Shown here in pieces: positions 17,764 through 25,506 of a stretch of 61,982 nucleotides of DNA (position 1 is its first letter; each line of letters begins with the position of its first letter). The translations under genes and the position numbers were made by a program. The notes beneath the pieces were generated by a model. The model searched no databases. It was not told the origin of the DNA and was given only the letters and a program-made list of their open reading frames with translations. This DNA comes from Deltaproteobacteria bacterium (GTDB lineage: Bacteria > UBA10199 > JADFYH01), in the NCBI GenBank assembly GCA_015233135.1, contig JADFYH010000015.1:1-61982 (forward strand), read 5' to 3'.

Positions 17764-18197
17764 GAGTCGAAAACAAAACCGCTTATCGTATTTCGGCTGC
17801 TCGTCTCCAAAGAATGAGTCTGCTTTTATTTTCTTTAATGAAAATTCCAGACTCGGATTTTGATTTAACCTTTGTTACCCCCGTAGAAATAAAAAAACTC
17901 AACCGTAAATATCGTCAAAAAAACAAGGTGACCGATGTTTTATCTTTTCCCCTGCAGACGGGAAAAACAGTACGAAAGAACGGTGTCTTTTTGGGAGATG
18001 TCGTCATCTGTGTCGAGAAGGCTTATGCCCAGGCGAAAGAGTTTTGGAAAAATAATTTTGAAGAAATTTGTTTTCTCATGATTCACGGTTTTTTGCATTT
18101 GCTGGATTATGATCATGAACGGGGAGTGAAGGAGGAAGCCGCGATGCAGCGTTTGGAGAGGAAGTTGATGGGGAAGATAGGAGAGGAGTTTTTCTGA
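17760..18197 (+). CDS. ybeY: Endoribonuclease YbeY
   Basis: A 145-residue zinc endoribonuclease involved in 16S rRNA maturation and ribosome quality control. The metal-binding H-x3-H-x5-H motif is complete at His109, His113 and His119 (IHGFLHLLDYDHE). The VTDVLSFPL segment is also typical. Start and stop are coupled to neighbours: ATGA overlap with pgpH, and a TGA overlapping a likely CTG start of lnt. The pgpH-ybeY order is common in bacteria. Confidence 0.95.
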   Translation: MRVENKTAYRISAARLQRMSLLLFSLMKIPDSDFDLTFVTPVEIKKLNRKYRQKNKVTDVLSFPLQTGKTVRKNGVFLGDVVICVEKAYAQAKEFWKNNFEEICFLMIHGFLHLLDYDHERGVKEEAAMQRLERKLMGKIGEEFF

Positions 18198-19780
18198 CTT
18201 ACCTACTACTCACATTTTTTGCCCTGCTCAGCATCCTCTCTCACCCCACCTTAATTGCTGGGGAAACCTTCCCTAATCTGGGTTTCTTGGCTTTCATTTC
18301 CTATATTCCTCTCGTGTGGATTGCAAAAACGCAATCGATAAAAAAACTTTTTTATCAGGGTTTGTTTTTTGGGGTTTTATTCAACTTGGGTTCTTTGTAC
18401 TGGCTCTATACCGCTCTCAACAGTTTTGGAGGGCTGCACCCAGCCATTTCCATTTTTGTTCAAATTTTACTGTCTTTCATCTTAGCTTTTTATTTTGTTT
18501 TGCCCTGGTGTTTGGCGAAATGGGTTTCTCAAAAAAACAAAATTGATTTTTATTTTGTCCTTCCCATTTTTTTTATCGCTGCGGAGTGGTGCAGATGCCG
18601 CTGGCCCATGGGCGGCTTTCCTTGGGGGCAGATTGGATATTCTCAAGCACGTACTCTTTCTTTGATTCAAATTGCGGATATTTTTGGTGTGTATGGGGTG
18701 ACGACCTTGGTGTTGTGGGGAAATTTGTGGTGTTTTGAAATTGTGAAAAAAATATTCCCCTCTCCCTTGAGGGGAGGGGGCAGGAAAAGAGGAAGGGGAG
18801 TAAAACTCCTCTTCTTCCCCCTCCTTCTCCTTTGCACCTTTCTTTACGGCAAACATCAAATTCAGCAGCTCCAATCCCTCGAAGAAAAAAGTGCTGTTCT
18901 CAAAGCTGCTTTTATCCAAGGCAATATCCAGCAAGATGAAAAATGGGATACGACTTCAGCAAAAAAAATTATGGGTCGTTATGAACAACTTACTCAGCAA
19001 GCTGCTGAAGAGGGGGCTCAGTTTATCTTTTGGCCCGAGTCTTCCTATCCTTACGATGTCATCCTGAACGAAAAGGCTGTTCTCCTGAGCACAGCGAAGA
19101 ATCTGCTTGGAAAGAATGAGGACAGAGCGCTTATCTTGGGAGCGATCACTGAAGATCATCCCCATTCCGATCTCTTTCACAACTCGGCCCTCTTAATCGA
19201 TTCGAAAAAACTTTCTGTTTACCACAAACAAAAATTAGTTCCTTACGGGGAGTACGTCCCGCTCAAAGAATATCTTCCTTTTTTAGATAAATTAACGGTG
19301 CAAGTTGGAAATTTTTATCCGGGGCAAAAATTCAGTTTACTGGAAAGCCAGGGGGCAAAAATAGGTTCTCTCATTTGTTACGAGGATATTTTTCCAGAAG
19401 TAGCTCGCGGGCATGCCTTTGCAGGAGCGAACTTGCTGGCGAATCTCACAAATGATGCCTGGTATGGCCCTTCTTCAGCCTTGCCTCAGCATTTAAATTT
19501 CTCCATCTTTCGTGCGGTAGAAAACCGCCGTATGCTGGTTCGAGTCACCAATACGGGGGCCAGTGCCTTCATTCATTCTTGGGGGGCTTTAGAAAGTGAA
19601 TTGCCTTATTGGAAAGAAGCCGTCGGAAAAGGGGAAATAAAGCTTTTGGAAGTAAAAAGTTTTTATACCCGCTATGGAGACGTGTTTGCGTATTTCTGTT
19701 TGTTATCCAGCTTGTTTGGGATCTTGTTGTCGCTATTGAAGCGGAATCCTTATTCCGTTAACAGGCCAAGGTGTAATTGA
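18194..19780 (+). CDS. lnt: Apolipoprotein N-acyltransferase (probable CTG start)
   Basis: This enzyme adds the third acyl chain to lipoproteins at the inner membrane. The nitrilase domain has the complete triad Glu282 (WPESSYP), Lys345 (YHKQKLVPYGEY) and Cys395 (LICYED). Several membrane helices precede it. Homology clearly extends upstream of the first ATG/GTG/TTG candidate (TTG at 18287) through a hydrophobic first helix. The only sensible start is CTG at 18194, with AGGAG 5 bases before it and a CTGA overlap with the ybeY stop. An in-frame palindromic repeat (18757-18800) adds a Gly/Arg-rich segment between membrane helices. The 3' end overlaps mazF by 31 bases. Confidence 0.88.
   Translation: MTYLLLTFFALLSILSHPTLIAGETFPNLGFLAFISYIPLVWIAKTQSIKKLFYQGLFFGVLFNLGSLYWLYTALNSFGGLHPAISIFVQILLSFILAFYFVLPWCLAKWVSQKNKIDFYFVLPIFFIAAEWCRCRWPMGGFPWGQIGYSQARTLSLIQIADIFGVYGVTTLVLWGNLWCFEIVKKIFPSPLRGGGRKRGRGVKLLFFPLLLLCTFLYGKHQIQQLQSLEEKSAVLKAAFIQGNIQQDEKWDTTSAKKIMGRYEQLTQQAAEEGAQFIFWPESSYPYDVILNEKAVLLSTAKNLLGKNEDRALILGAITEDHPHSDLFHNSALLIDSKKLSVYHKQKLVPYGEYVPLKEYLPFLDKLTVQVGNFYPGQKFSLLESQGAKIGSLICYEDIFPEVARGHAFAGANLLANLTNDAWYGPSSALPQHLNFSIFRAVENRRMLVRVTNTGASAFIHSWGALESELPYWKEAVGKGEIKLLEVKSFYTRYGDVFAYFCLLSSLFGILLSLLKRNPYSVNRPRCN
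18757..18800. repeat. REP-like palindrome inside lnt
   Basis: CCCTCTCCCTTGAGGGGAGGG plus a G-rich tail lies in frame in lnt and encodes S-P-L-R-G-G-G-R-K-R-G-R-G between two hydrophobic stretches. Similar CCCTCTCC...GGAGAGGG palindromes occur at 23912, 24629, 43737 and 59338, so this is one member of a dispersed family. No frameshift results. Confidence 0.75.
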
Positions 19781-20100
19781 ATCGCACTGGCAATTTTTTG
19801 CAAGGTTTCCTCATCTTGAATCAGCCCACTTCTTTTGCCTAATCTTTCTTTGGAAACAGTTCTGATCTGTTGGGCAAGGGCCTTGCCGTTTTTAGGGAGG
19901 CCCGTTTTTTCCTTCAGGAGTAACACTTCAAAGGGATGCGTCTTGCTCAGGTGCTGAGTGGTGATGGGGAGTACGGTAATTTGATAATAATTTTGATTGG
20001 CGATATTGTTAGACACCACCACGCAAGGTCGAGTCTTTTTAATCTCTGTCCCTAAAGTGGGGTCCAGGTTCACCCAATAAATTTCACCTCTTAAAATCAT
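19750..20100 (-). CDS. mazF: MazF/PemK-type mRNA interferase toxin
   Basis: A 116-residue MazF-fold protein: RGEIYWVNLDPTLGTEIKKTRP, CVVVSNN, ITVLPITT and the C-terminal LGKRSGLIQDEE segment are all typical of the toxic endoribonuclease. Its ATG overlaps the antitoxin stop (ATGA). The 3' end overlaps the last 31 bases of lnt on the opposite strand, so the C-terminal codons of both genes share DNA. Toxin action is inferred from the family. Confidence 0.92.
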   Translation of the reverse strand: MILRGEIYWVNLDPTLGTEIKKTRPCVVVSNNIANQNYYQITVLPITTQHLSKTHPFEVLLLKEKTGLPKNGKALAQQIRTVSKERLGKRSGLIQDEETLQKIASAIQLHLGLLTE

Positions 20101-20324
20101 TCGGGCCAGTCCTCAATATCGATAAGGTCAAAGTTATTGTCAGGATCTTCCTCTTTTGAAGCTTGATGGTAAGCCGCTGCCAAGGCTTCGCGTTGTTTTT
20201 TCTTGTTCTCCAATTCATAGTGTTCGCGAATGCAGAGGTCGATAAATTGGGAAAGTTTTTTTTGCTGGATATGACTTTTGATTTTTTTTGTTAAGTCTTC
20301 TTGTATGACAATTGTGGTTCGCAT
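20097..20324 (-). CDS. Ribbon-helix-helix antitoxin partner of MazF
   Basis: A small protein (about 75 residues) beginning MRTTIVIQEDL with the spacing of a ribbon-helix-helix DNA-binding fold, followed by an acidic C-terminal tail (EEDPDNNFDLIDIEDWPE-like) suited to blocking MazF. ATG at 20324 is the natural family start; ATGs at 20330 and 20342 are in frame. It is translationally coupled to the toxin. Confidence 0.85.
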   Translation of the reverse strand: MRTTIVIQEDLTKKIKSHIQQKKLSQFIDLCIREHYELENKKKQREALAAAYHQASKEEDPDNNFDLIDIEDWPE

Positions 20325-20459
20325 TATCATCTTATAAAGCATCTAAAATTGAGGGTCAAGAGACTTTCTCAATAGATTGAACATTTCTTAAAAGTTATTA
20401 ACTCCTCTTGCCCGAATGCTAGCAATGGCAAATAATAAGTCCTTAAAATTACTTTTTTA

Positions 20460-20478
20460 GATGCATTTAGTTACTGGG
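20460..20478. repeat. Fragment related to the window-end repeat
   Basis: GATGCATTTAGTTACTGGG here differs at one base from the inner edge of the terminal repeat (61858-61876, and its complement at 107-125). It lies in the 240-base gap between the MazEF and YefM/RelE pairs. It may be a remnant of the same mobile element. Confidence 0.5.
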
Positions 20479-20564
20479 TGAAGTTATGTTGCCTGAAAGT
20501 ATTTCCATTGACGCCAGTTTTAATTTGGCACGATAAATACGAATGTACATACCTAGGAAAAATT

Positions 20565-20825
20565 ATGAAATTTGCGAGCGTGAAAGATTTTAGCCAAAGT
20601 CCTTCCAAATTTTTTCAGCTGAAAGATACAGTGATTTTAACCAAAAACGGGAAACCTATCCGTGCGATTGTATCGATGAGCGAAGAGGAGCTTGAAGATT
20701 TTATTTTGGCGCAACATTTAAATCTTGAGCAGGATGCCAAGAAAGCTTTGAAATTCTCGGCACAAAATAAAAATATTTCTTCAGAAAAATTGAGGGCTAA
20801 ATTTATCAAAAAGGCTGAGTTGTAA
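20565..20825 (+). CDS. Phd/YefM-family antitoxin
   Basis: An 86-residue antitoxin: MKFASVKDFSQSPSKFFQ, TVILTKNGKPIRAIVS and SEEELEDFILA match the Phd/YefM fold, with a helical C-terminal tail. ATG at 20565 has AGGA about 6 bases upstream and is preferred over longer in-frame starts from 20478. Its TAA overlaps the toxin ATG as TAATG. Confidence 0.87.
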   Translation: MKFASVKDFSQSPSKFFQLKDTVILTKNGKPIRAIVSMSEEELEDFILAQHLNLEQDAKKALKFSAQNKNISSEKLRAKFIKKAEL

Positions 20826-21127
20826 TGTCTTCTTTTCAGCTCGAATATTATTCAAAAGCGGAGAAGGATCTTGAAAAATTGAGAGATGCCAAAGAGGTGA
20901 TAGTCATCCTCGACCAGATTCAGAGGCATCTTGAAAAAAAACCATTTCCCTATCCTCCTTTGAAAAAGAGAATCCAGGGTTTTTCCTGGCCTCTTTTTCG
21001 TCTCAGAATTGATACCAAGAAAGAGAGTTATAGAGTTTTCTATATTTTTAAAGAATTAAAAATAACCATTTTGAGAATTGTGAAGAAGAAAGATGCGGAT
21101 AAAACCATTCGATCGTTGCGTAAATAA
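20825..21127 (+). CDS. RelE/ParE-family toxin
   Basis: A 100-residue protein with the RelE/ParE layout: FQLEYYSKAEKDLEKL at the N-terminus, PPLKKRIQG, LFRLRI, YRVFYIF and a C-terminal ITILRIVKKKDA strand. It probably cleaves mRNA at the ribosome (RelE) or targets gyrase (ParE); sequence alone does not decide. It is coupled to the upstream antitoxin and ends only 11 bases before prfB, so release-factor expression may receive read-through from this pair. Confidence 0.87.
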   Translation: MSSFQLEYYSKAEKDLEKLRDAKEVIVILDQIQRHLEKKPFPYPPLKKRIQGFSWPLFRLRIDTKKESYRVFYIFKELKITILRIVKKKDADKTIRSLRK

Positions 21128-21138
21128 AGAGTTAGCTT

Positions 21139-22228
21139 ATGTCCAAAGAATACCAATCCAAAATTGAAGCCCTGAAAGATCGTGCAAATGCGGTCGGGAG
21201 GTGGCTTTGACCTGGAGCATCTCAGTGCTCGAGTTCAAGAGTTGACGGCCCTGAGCCAGGAAGCCTCTTTTTGGGAAGATTCTCAAAAAGCTCAGAAACT
21301 CTCCAAAGAACTTTCCGAAAAAGAAGAAGTGATCAAAAAACATCAGCTGCTTTTTTCTGCCCTTGAAGACCTCGAAGTGCTGCTCGAGTTGAATAGTGCA
21401 GAGGACAGTGAGGTGGTCTGGAATGAGGTCGACGCAGAATATGCCCAACTTGTTACGCGTGTAGAAGAAGCCGAAGTGGCTACCATGCTCACCGAAGAAG
21501 AAGATCATTGCTCGGCCATTCTTTCTATCAATGCCGGCGCGGGTGGTACCGAAAGTTGCGACTGGGTGGCCATGTTGCTGCGCATGTATTTGCGTTACTG
21601 TGAAAAGCAAGGGTGGAAAAATGAGATTGTGGATTTCACCGAAGGAGACGGTGCGGGTTATCGCAGTGTGACTGTGACTATTGAAGGAAAAGAGGCCTTT
21701 GGTTATTTGAAGGCCGAAATTGGAGTGCATCGCCTGGTCCGTATTTCTCCTTTTGATGCCAACAAACGCCGCCACACCTCATTTGCCTCGGTATTTGTTC
21801 ATCCGCTCATCGATGATACGATTGTTATTGAGGTCAATCCTGCCGATATCAAGTTCGAAAGCTTTCGAGCCGGAGGCGCAGGAGGTCAGCATGTGCAAAA
21901 AAACGAGACTGCCGTACGGCTGACACACATTCCTTCCGGCATTGTGGTGCAGTGCCAAAATGAGCGCAGCCAAAATCAGAATCGCGAATTTGCGATGAAG
22001 ATGATCCGCTCCCGTCTCTACGAAATTGAAGTAGAAAAAAAACGGGCGAAACAAAAAGAAATTGAAGCAGGAAAACTCGACAATACCTGGGGCAGCCAAA
22101 TTCGTTCCTATGTGCTACAGCCTTATAAGATGGTGAAGGATCATCGAACTAATTTTGAAATGAATGACACGGATCGTGTTTTGGATGGAGACATAAAAGG
22201 ATTTATTAAGGCTTATTTATTGGTTTAA
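21139..22228 (+). CDS. prfB: Peptide chain release factor 2 (programmed +1 frameshift)
   Basis: RF2 releases peptides at UGA and UAA. Frame 0 starts at ATG 21139 and runs 23 codons to CTT followed by an in-frame TGA (21208-21210). Shifting +1 at CTT-T-GAC continues in the main frame to 22228, giving about 362 residues. An internal Shine-Dalgarno (GGGAGG, 21196-21201) lies 3 bases before CTT, exactly the arrangement of the conserved autoregulatory frameshift. The product has the SPF stop-recognition motif (RISPFDANKRR) and GGQ (AGGAGGQHVQKNE). The disrupted frame is programmed and does not mark a pseudogene. Confidence 0.96.
21196..21211 (+). promoter_or_regulatory. RF2 programmed frameshift site
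   Basis: GGGAGG-TGG-CTT-TGA-C combines an internal Shine-Dalgarno, a 3-base spacer, the slippery CTT codon, an in-frame TGA and a following C, as at the E. coli prfB site. Low RF2 slows termination at the TGA and favours the +1 shift, giving feedback control. Confidence 0.95.
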
Positions 22229-22273
22229 CATTCAGATTGCCACCCCAAAATTCGAATGCTAGCTCAACCCTCT

Positions 22274-23911
22274 ATGAAAAAAATATTTTATCTTTCATTT
22301 TTAGTTTTCATTTTACTCTTTTCTTATGAAGTAAAAGCCCAAAGTGTGGGGATAGGGGACTATGAATTGATGAGCAATGAAAAACTCGATTATCTCAAAC
22401 CCTTGGTGCAAGAGGCCTTGCAGGCTGCATTCATCGAAGCGGGGATTAAACAGGTAAAAACTGTTTCCGTTTCGGAAAAAGAGATTCAAAAAGCAGGTTA
22501 TCGAAAAGTCCTGCAGACTCAAAAAGTGGAGGCGCTATTAACGGGATCTCTTCTGAAGGCTGGAGCGCCTATTCAGATCAATTCCCGTTTATTTATCGGT
22601 GGCCAGACTGCTCCCAAAACCTTTAGCGATCAGGCCGAGAATGCGGATCAACTTTTGCCCGTCTTAAAAAAACACGCGGCCAAAATTAGCGAATCTTTAA
22701 AAAAAGATTATGCGGTCATTGGCTCGAATACCTCGGCTGCAGCAGTCGTATTGCCAAACCCCGCCTTACCGCCTCTCACTCAAATTGTTTCCAAAAAGAA
22801 AACGGCCACGGTGCTGATGTCTCCCCTGACGAGAAAGCCGCCTGTGACCGAGACTGCAAAGGCTCAGAACTCAAATTTTATTGAATTTCCCGATTATAAA
22901 TGGATGAGCGAGCGTTTAAATTTCGAGGCCAGGGGAATAGCCGTGGCGAATTTTCAAGGCGACCCCAATCCAGCCCTGGTGTTTATCGATTTGAATCATG
23001 TGTATGTGTATGCGTTCGCCAATCAAACCCTGAAGTTGCTTGCAAAGTATGATGCCAAAAATTCCGATCAATTTGTACGGGTGTACGCCCAAGATCTAGA
23101 TGGAGATGGGCGGGCGGAAATCTTAATTTCGAATGTCAGCTATGGCCAGGCCTCTTCGCTGATTTTAAAATACAAGGCGAATGGTGAGTTTCAAGTGTTG
23201 GCCGATAAAATTCCCTGGTTGTTGAAATCCATTACTTATCAAGGCGGCCCCCTGCTCTTGGGAGAGGTATTTTATGGCAAAGAGCAGGCGCGGCACAAAC
23301 TCAAGAAGTTGAAATTTCAAGATGGCAAGATTCAGGAAGATGGCGATTGGAATATCCCGGGAGATTTAGGCTTGTACGGTGTGCAGGGTGTGAGTGGCGA
23401 AAAGCAAAATCCGGATTTGATCTATTTGACTCCTTCTGGAACTCTCAAAACTTATAGTAGTCAATCTGGTCATTTTGAAAAGAATTGGAGCAGTTCGGAA
23501 AGCTACGGAGGATCTGCAAATTATATCCAGCAGCCGGTTAAAAATGTCCTCAATCAGGAGGAAGAAAATAATACCTTCTTTAATCTGGATCCCATCGCCT
23601 GGACGAACAGGGCAGGGGAACTGGAGGTGTTGGTGGCCAAAAATGATACGTTTTTAAAGAACATTGTGGGCACCCGTCCCATTTTTAAGAATAGCTGGCT
23701 GGTAAAGCTTAAAAACAGCAGCATGGGTTTGAGAGAACAATGGAACAGCAAAAAAGTGGATGGAGCCATCCTGGATCTGATTCCCTACAGCGCTGAAAAG
23801 GGCCCAAGACAAATCCTTGCACTTTTCTGGTTACGTGATAGGGGGTTCGCCGCATCGTTTAAGCGGTATCCATCCGTGTTAGCGGTTTATGATGTGGAGA
23901 CCTCACCCTAA
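22274..23911 (+). CDS. Exported FG-GAP/VCBS-like protein
   Basis: A protein of about 545 residues with a signal peptide (about 1-23, ending V-K-A-Q). The region up to about 150 looks like the nucleotide-binding-like domain of CsgG/TolB/LpoB-type envelope proteins (LMSNEKLDYLKPLVQEAL, VEALLTGSLL). A Pro/Thr-rich linker and a beta-propeller-like C-terminal half follow, with calcium-loop-like D-x-D-G-D-G-R-A-E-I (about residue 282). ATG at 22274 is preferred to 22256 for the signal peptide. The TAA stop lies at the edge of a REP palindrome (23912-23934). Function unknown; periplasmic or surface location inferred. Confidence 0.75.
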   Translation: MKKIFYLSFLVFILLFSYEVKAQSVGIGDYELMSNEKLDYLKPLVQEALQAAFIEAGIKQVKTVSVSEKEIQKAGYRKVLQTQKVEALLTGSLLKAGAPIQINSRLFIGGQTAPKTFSDQAENADQLLPVLKKHAAKISESLKKDYAVIGSNTSAAAVVLPNPALPPLTQIVSKKKTATVLMSPLTRKPPVTETAKAQNSNFIEFPDYKWMSERLNFEARGIAVANFQGDPNPALVFIDLNHVYVYAFANQTLKLLAKYDAKNSDQFVRVYAQDLDGDGRAEILISNVSYGQASSLILKYKANGEFQVLADKIPWLLKSITYQGGPLLLGEVFYGKEQARHKLKKLKFQDGKIQEDGDWNIPGDLGLYGVQGVSGEKQNPDLIYLTPSGTLKTYSSQSGHFEKNWSSSESYGGSANYIQQPVKNVLNQEEENNTFFNLDPIAWTNRAGELEVLVAKNDTFLKNIVGTRPIFKNSWLVKLKNSSMGLREQWNSKKVDGAILDLIPYSAEKGPRQILALFWLRDRGFAASFKRYPSVLAVYDVETSP

Positions 23912-23934
23912 CCCTCTCCTTCGTAAGGAGAGGG
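23912..23934. repeat. REP-like palindrome after the FG-GAP-like gene
   Basis: CCCTCTCCTT-cgt-AAGGAGAGGG has perfect 10-base arms. The preceding CACCCTAA gives the stop codon of the upstream gene. It belongs to the same family as the copies at 18757, 24629, 43737 and 59338. It can form a hairpin but lacks a U-tract. Confidence 0.8.
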
Positions 23935-23982
23935 AATAAAATGGACTCTGCTTACAGAAATGTTTTTATGGAAGCAGACACT

Positions 23983-24056
23983 GGCGGTGTAGCTCAGTTG
24001 GTTAGAGCAAACGGCTCATATCCGTTGTGTCCGGGGTTCGATTCCCTGCACCGCCA
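23983..24056 (+). tRNA. tRNA with CAU anticodon (probably elongator Met)
   Basis: A complete cloverleaf: acceptor GGCGGTG pairs with CACCGCC, the D-arm is GCTCAGTTGGTTAGAGC, the anticodon stem AACGG/CCGTT encloses CTCATAT (anticodon CAT at 24017-24019), and the T-arm is CGGGG-TTCGATT-CCCTG with one wobble pair. The discriminator base is A and the CCA end is not encoded. The first base pair is G-C, so it is not an initiator. Elongator Met is likely, but tRNA-Ile with lysidine at C34 cannot be excluded. Confidence 0.93.
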
Positions 24057-24057
24057 T

Positions 24058-24118
24058 AAAAATGGCTTATAATCTACTGCGCAGTTCAATTATTGCGTCA
24101 CGGTTATAAGCCATTTTT
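24058..24118 (+). terminator. Long-loop hairpin after the tRNA
   Basis: AAAAATGGCTTATAA (24058-24072) and TTATAAGCCATTTTT (24104-24118) are perfect 15-base arms around a 31-base loop, ending in a T-run. It directly follows the tRNA and is a plausible terminator or processing structure. The loop is longer than in classical rho-independent terminators. Confidence 0.55.
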
Positions 24119-24135
24119 AATTTAAGAGAACATTT

Positions 24136-25503
24136 ATGCCACTCCCCAAAATTGCCATTGTCGGTCGACCCAACGTCGGAAAATCTACCTTTTTTAATCG
24201 GCTCATCGGAAAAAAAGAAGCCATTGTTTATGATCTGCCGGGGGTGACTCGCGATCGGCATTATGGAATCTGCGATTGGGATGGCTCGCGCTTTGAGGTG
24301 ATTGACACGGGTGGCTATGATCTGAACCCTGCCACCTCGCTGCTGGAGCAGATGCGTAAGCAGGTGGAAGAAGGTATCCGCGAGGCGGACCTTATTTTAT
24401 GGGTGGTGGATGGCAAGAGCGCACTCACGAATGAAGATTATGAAGTGGCTAAAAAACTTCGAAAAGTTTCCAAGAAAACTTTTTTAGTGGTGAATAAAAT
24501 TGACAATGCCTCACAAGAAAATGACTTAAGTGATTTTTATGCCTTGGGTTTTTCGGAGGTGTTTCCCATTTCGTCCGAACATGGAAGGCGCGTGTCGGAG
24601 GTGCTTGTGGCGGCCAAGAAATTCTTAAGCCCCTCTCCCTCGACGGGAGAGTCGCAGATCTCGGGCACGGGAGCTAGGGGAGAGGGTGAAAACCCACAGC
24701 CCCGAATAAAAGTGGCCTTGCTGGGCAGGCCCAATGTCGGGAAATCCACTTTATTGAATACCTTGTATGGCGCTCCGCGCGCGGTGGTGCACGATGTGCC
24801 CGGCACCACACGAGATCCCCTGGATATTGAAGTGGAAGAAGAGGGTTGTGTTTACCAGTTCGTGGATACAGCGGGCATCCGCAAAAAATCGCACAGCGAG
24901 GGCAAAATAGAAAAAGTGTCGGTGCTGAAGACGCTGGAACAAGTGGCGCATTGTGATGTGGCCTTGTTGCTTTTGGATGCTACCGACGTGATGACCACCC
25001 AAGATGCCAAAGTGCTGCAGATGATTACGAGCCGTTTCAGGCCGATGCTGATTTTGGTGAATAAATGGGATTTGGTGCCAGGAGAAGATTGGGCGAAGTT
25101 TCAAAAAGAGATTTTGGATCGTTTTGGATTTACCGAAAATTATCCCCTTCAAAAAATCAGTGCTAAAAAGGGGACTGGGCTTTCCAAAATCTACCCCTTG
25201 ATTCAAAGGGTCTATCAAGAATCGTCTAAAAAACTTTCTACCTCCGAAATCAACGAACTGCTGCAAGACTTGCTACAAAAGCATCCGCCGCCTATGGTTT
25301 CTGGAAGAAGCCTCAATTTGTTTTACATGACCCAAATAGGAATCCGCCCGCCGCATTTTGTGATTTTGGCCAATCATCCCAAACTGGTTCCGGAATCTTA
25401 CAAGCGCTATTTATTGCGCGGCATCCGCAACCAGTTTTCCTTTCTAGGAACTCCGCTCAAGTTTACTTTTAAGCCCCGTCGAAAGAAGCAGTTTCATAGA
25501 TAG
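24136..25503 (+). CDS. der: GTPase Der (EngA)
   Basis: A 455-residue ribosome-assembly GTPase with two tandem G domains. G1 has GRPNVGKSTFFN, DLPGVTRD, DTGGYD and NKID. G2 (from about 193) has GRPNVGKSTLLN, DVPGTTRD, DTAGIRKK and NKWDLV. A C-terminal KH-like domain (about 375-445) follows. The linker between the G domains (about 165-185) contains an in-frame REP-like insertion encoding S-P-S-P-S-T-G-E and related residues. The linker is a permissive site, so activity is probably intact. It is convergent with the gene at 25507, only 3 bases away. Confidence 0.96.
   Translation: MPLPKIAIVGRPNVGKSTFFNRLIGKKEAIVYDLPGVTRDRHYGICDWDGSRFEVIDTGGYDLNPATSLLEQMRKQVEEGIREADLILWVVDGKSALTNEDYEVAKKLRKVSKKTFLVVNKIDNASQENDLSDFYALGFSEVFPISSEHGRRVSEVLVAAKKFLSPSPSTGESQISGTGARGEGENPQPRIKVALLGRPNVGKSTLLNTLYGAPRAVVHDVPGTTRDPLDIEVEEEGCVYQFVDTAGIRKKSHSEGKIEKVSVLKTLEQVAHCDVALLLLDATDVMTTQDAKVLQMITSRFRPMLILVNKWDLVPGEDWAKFQKEILDRFGFTENYPLQKISAKKGTGLSKIYPLIQRVYQESSKKLSTSEINELLQDLLQKHPPPMVSGRSLNLFYMTQIGIRPPHFVILANHPKLVPESYKRYLLRGIRNQFSFLGTPLKFTFKPRRKKQFHR
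24629..24689. repeat. REP-like palindrome inside der
   Basis: CCCCTCTCCC...GGGAGAG followed by a second G-rich arm GGGGAGAGGGTGA lies in frame in der, encoding about 20 residues of the inter-domain linker. Composition and motif match the other CCCTCTCC palindromes of the window. Confidence 0.75.
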
Positions 25504-25506
25504 TCT

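Noticed and set aside
19065-19120. Segment of lnt resembling the VILSEAKNL-type repeat (V-L-L-S-T-A-K-N-L-L)
   Set aside because: The distance between the catalytic Glu motif and the following strand is normal for Lnt, so no insertion is needed to explain it.
21139-21210. prfB as a frameshifted pseudogene
   Set aside because: The interruption is the conserved programmed frameshift site with correct spacing.
23983-24056. tRNA as an integration site
   Set aside because: No integrase and no duplicated tRNA 3' end were seen nearby.
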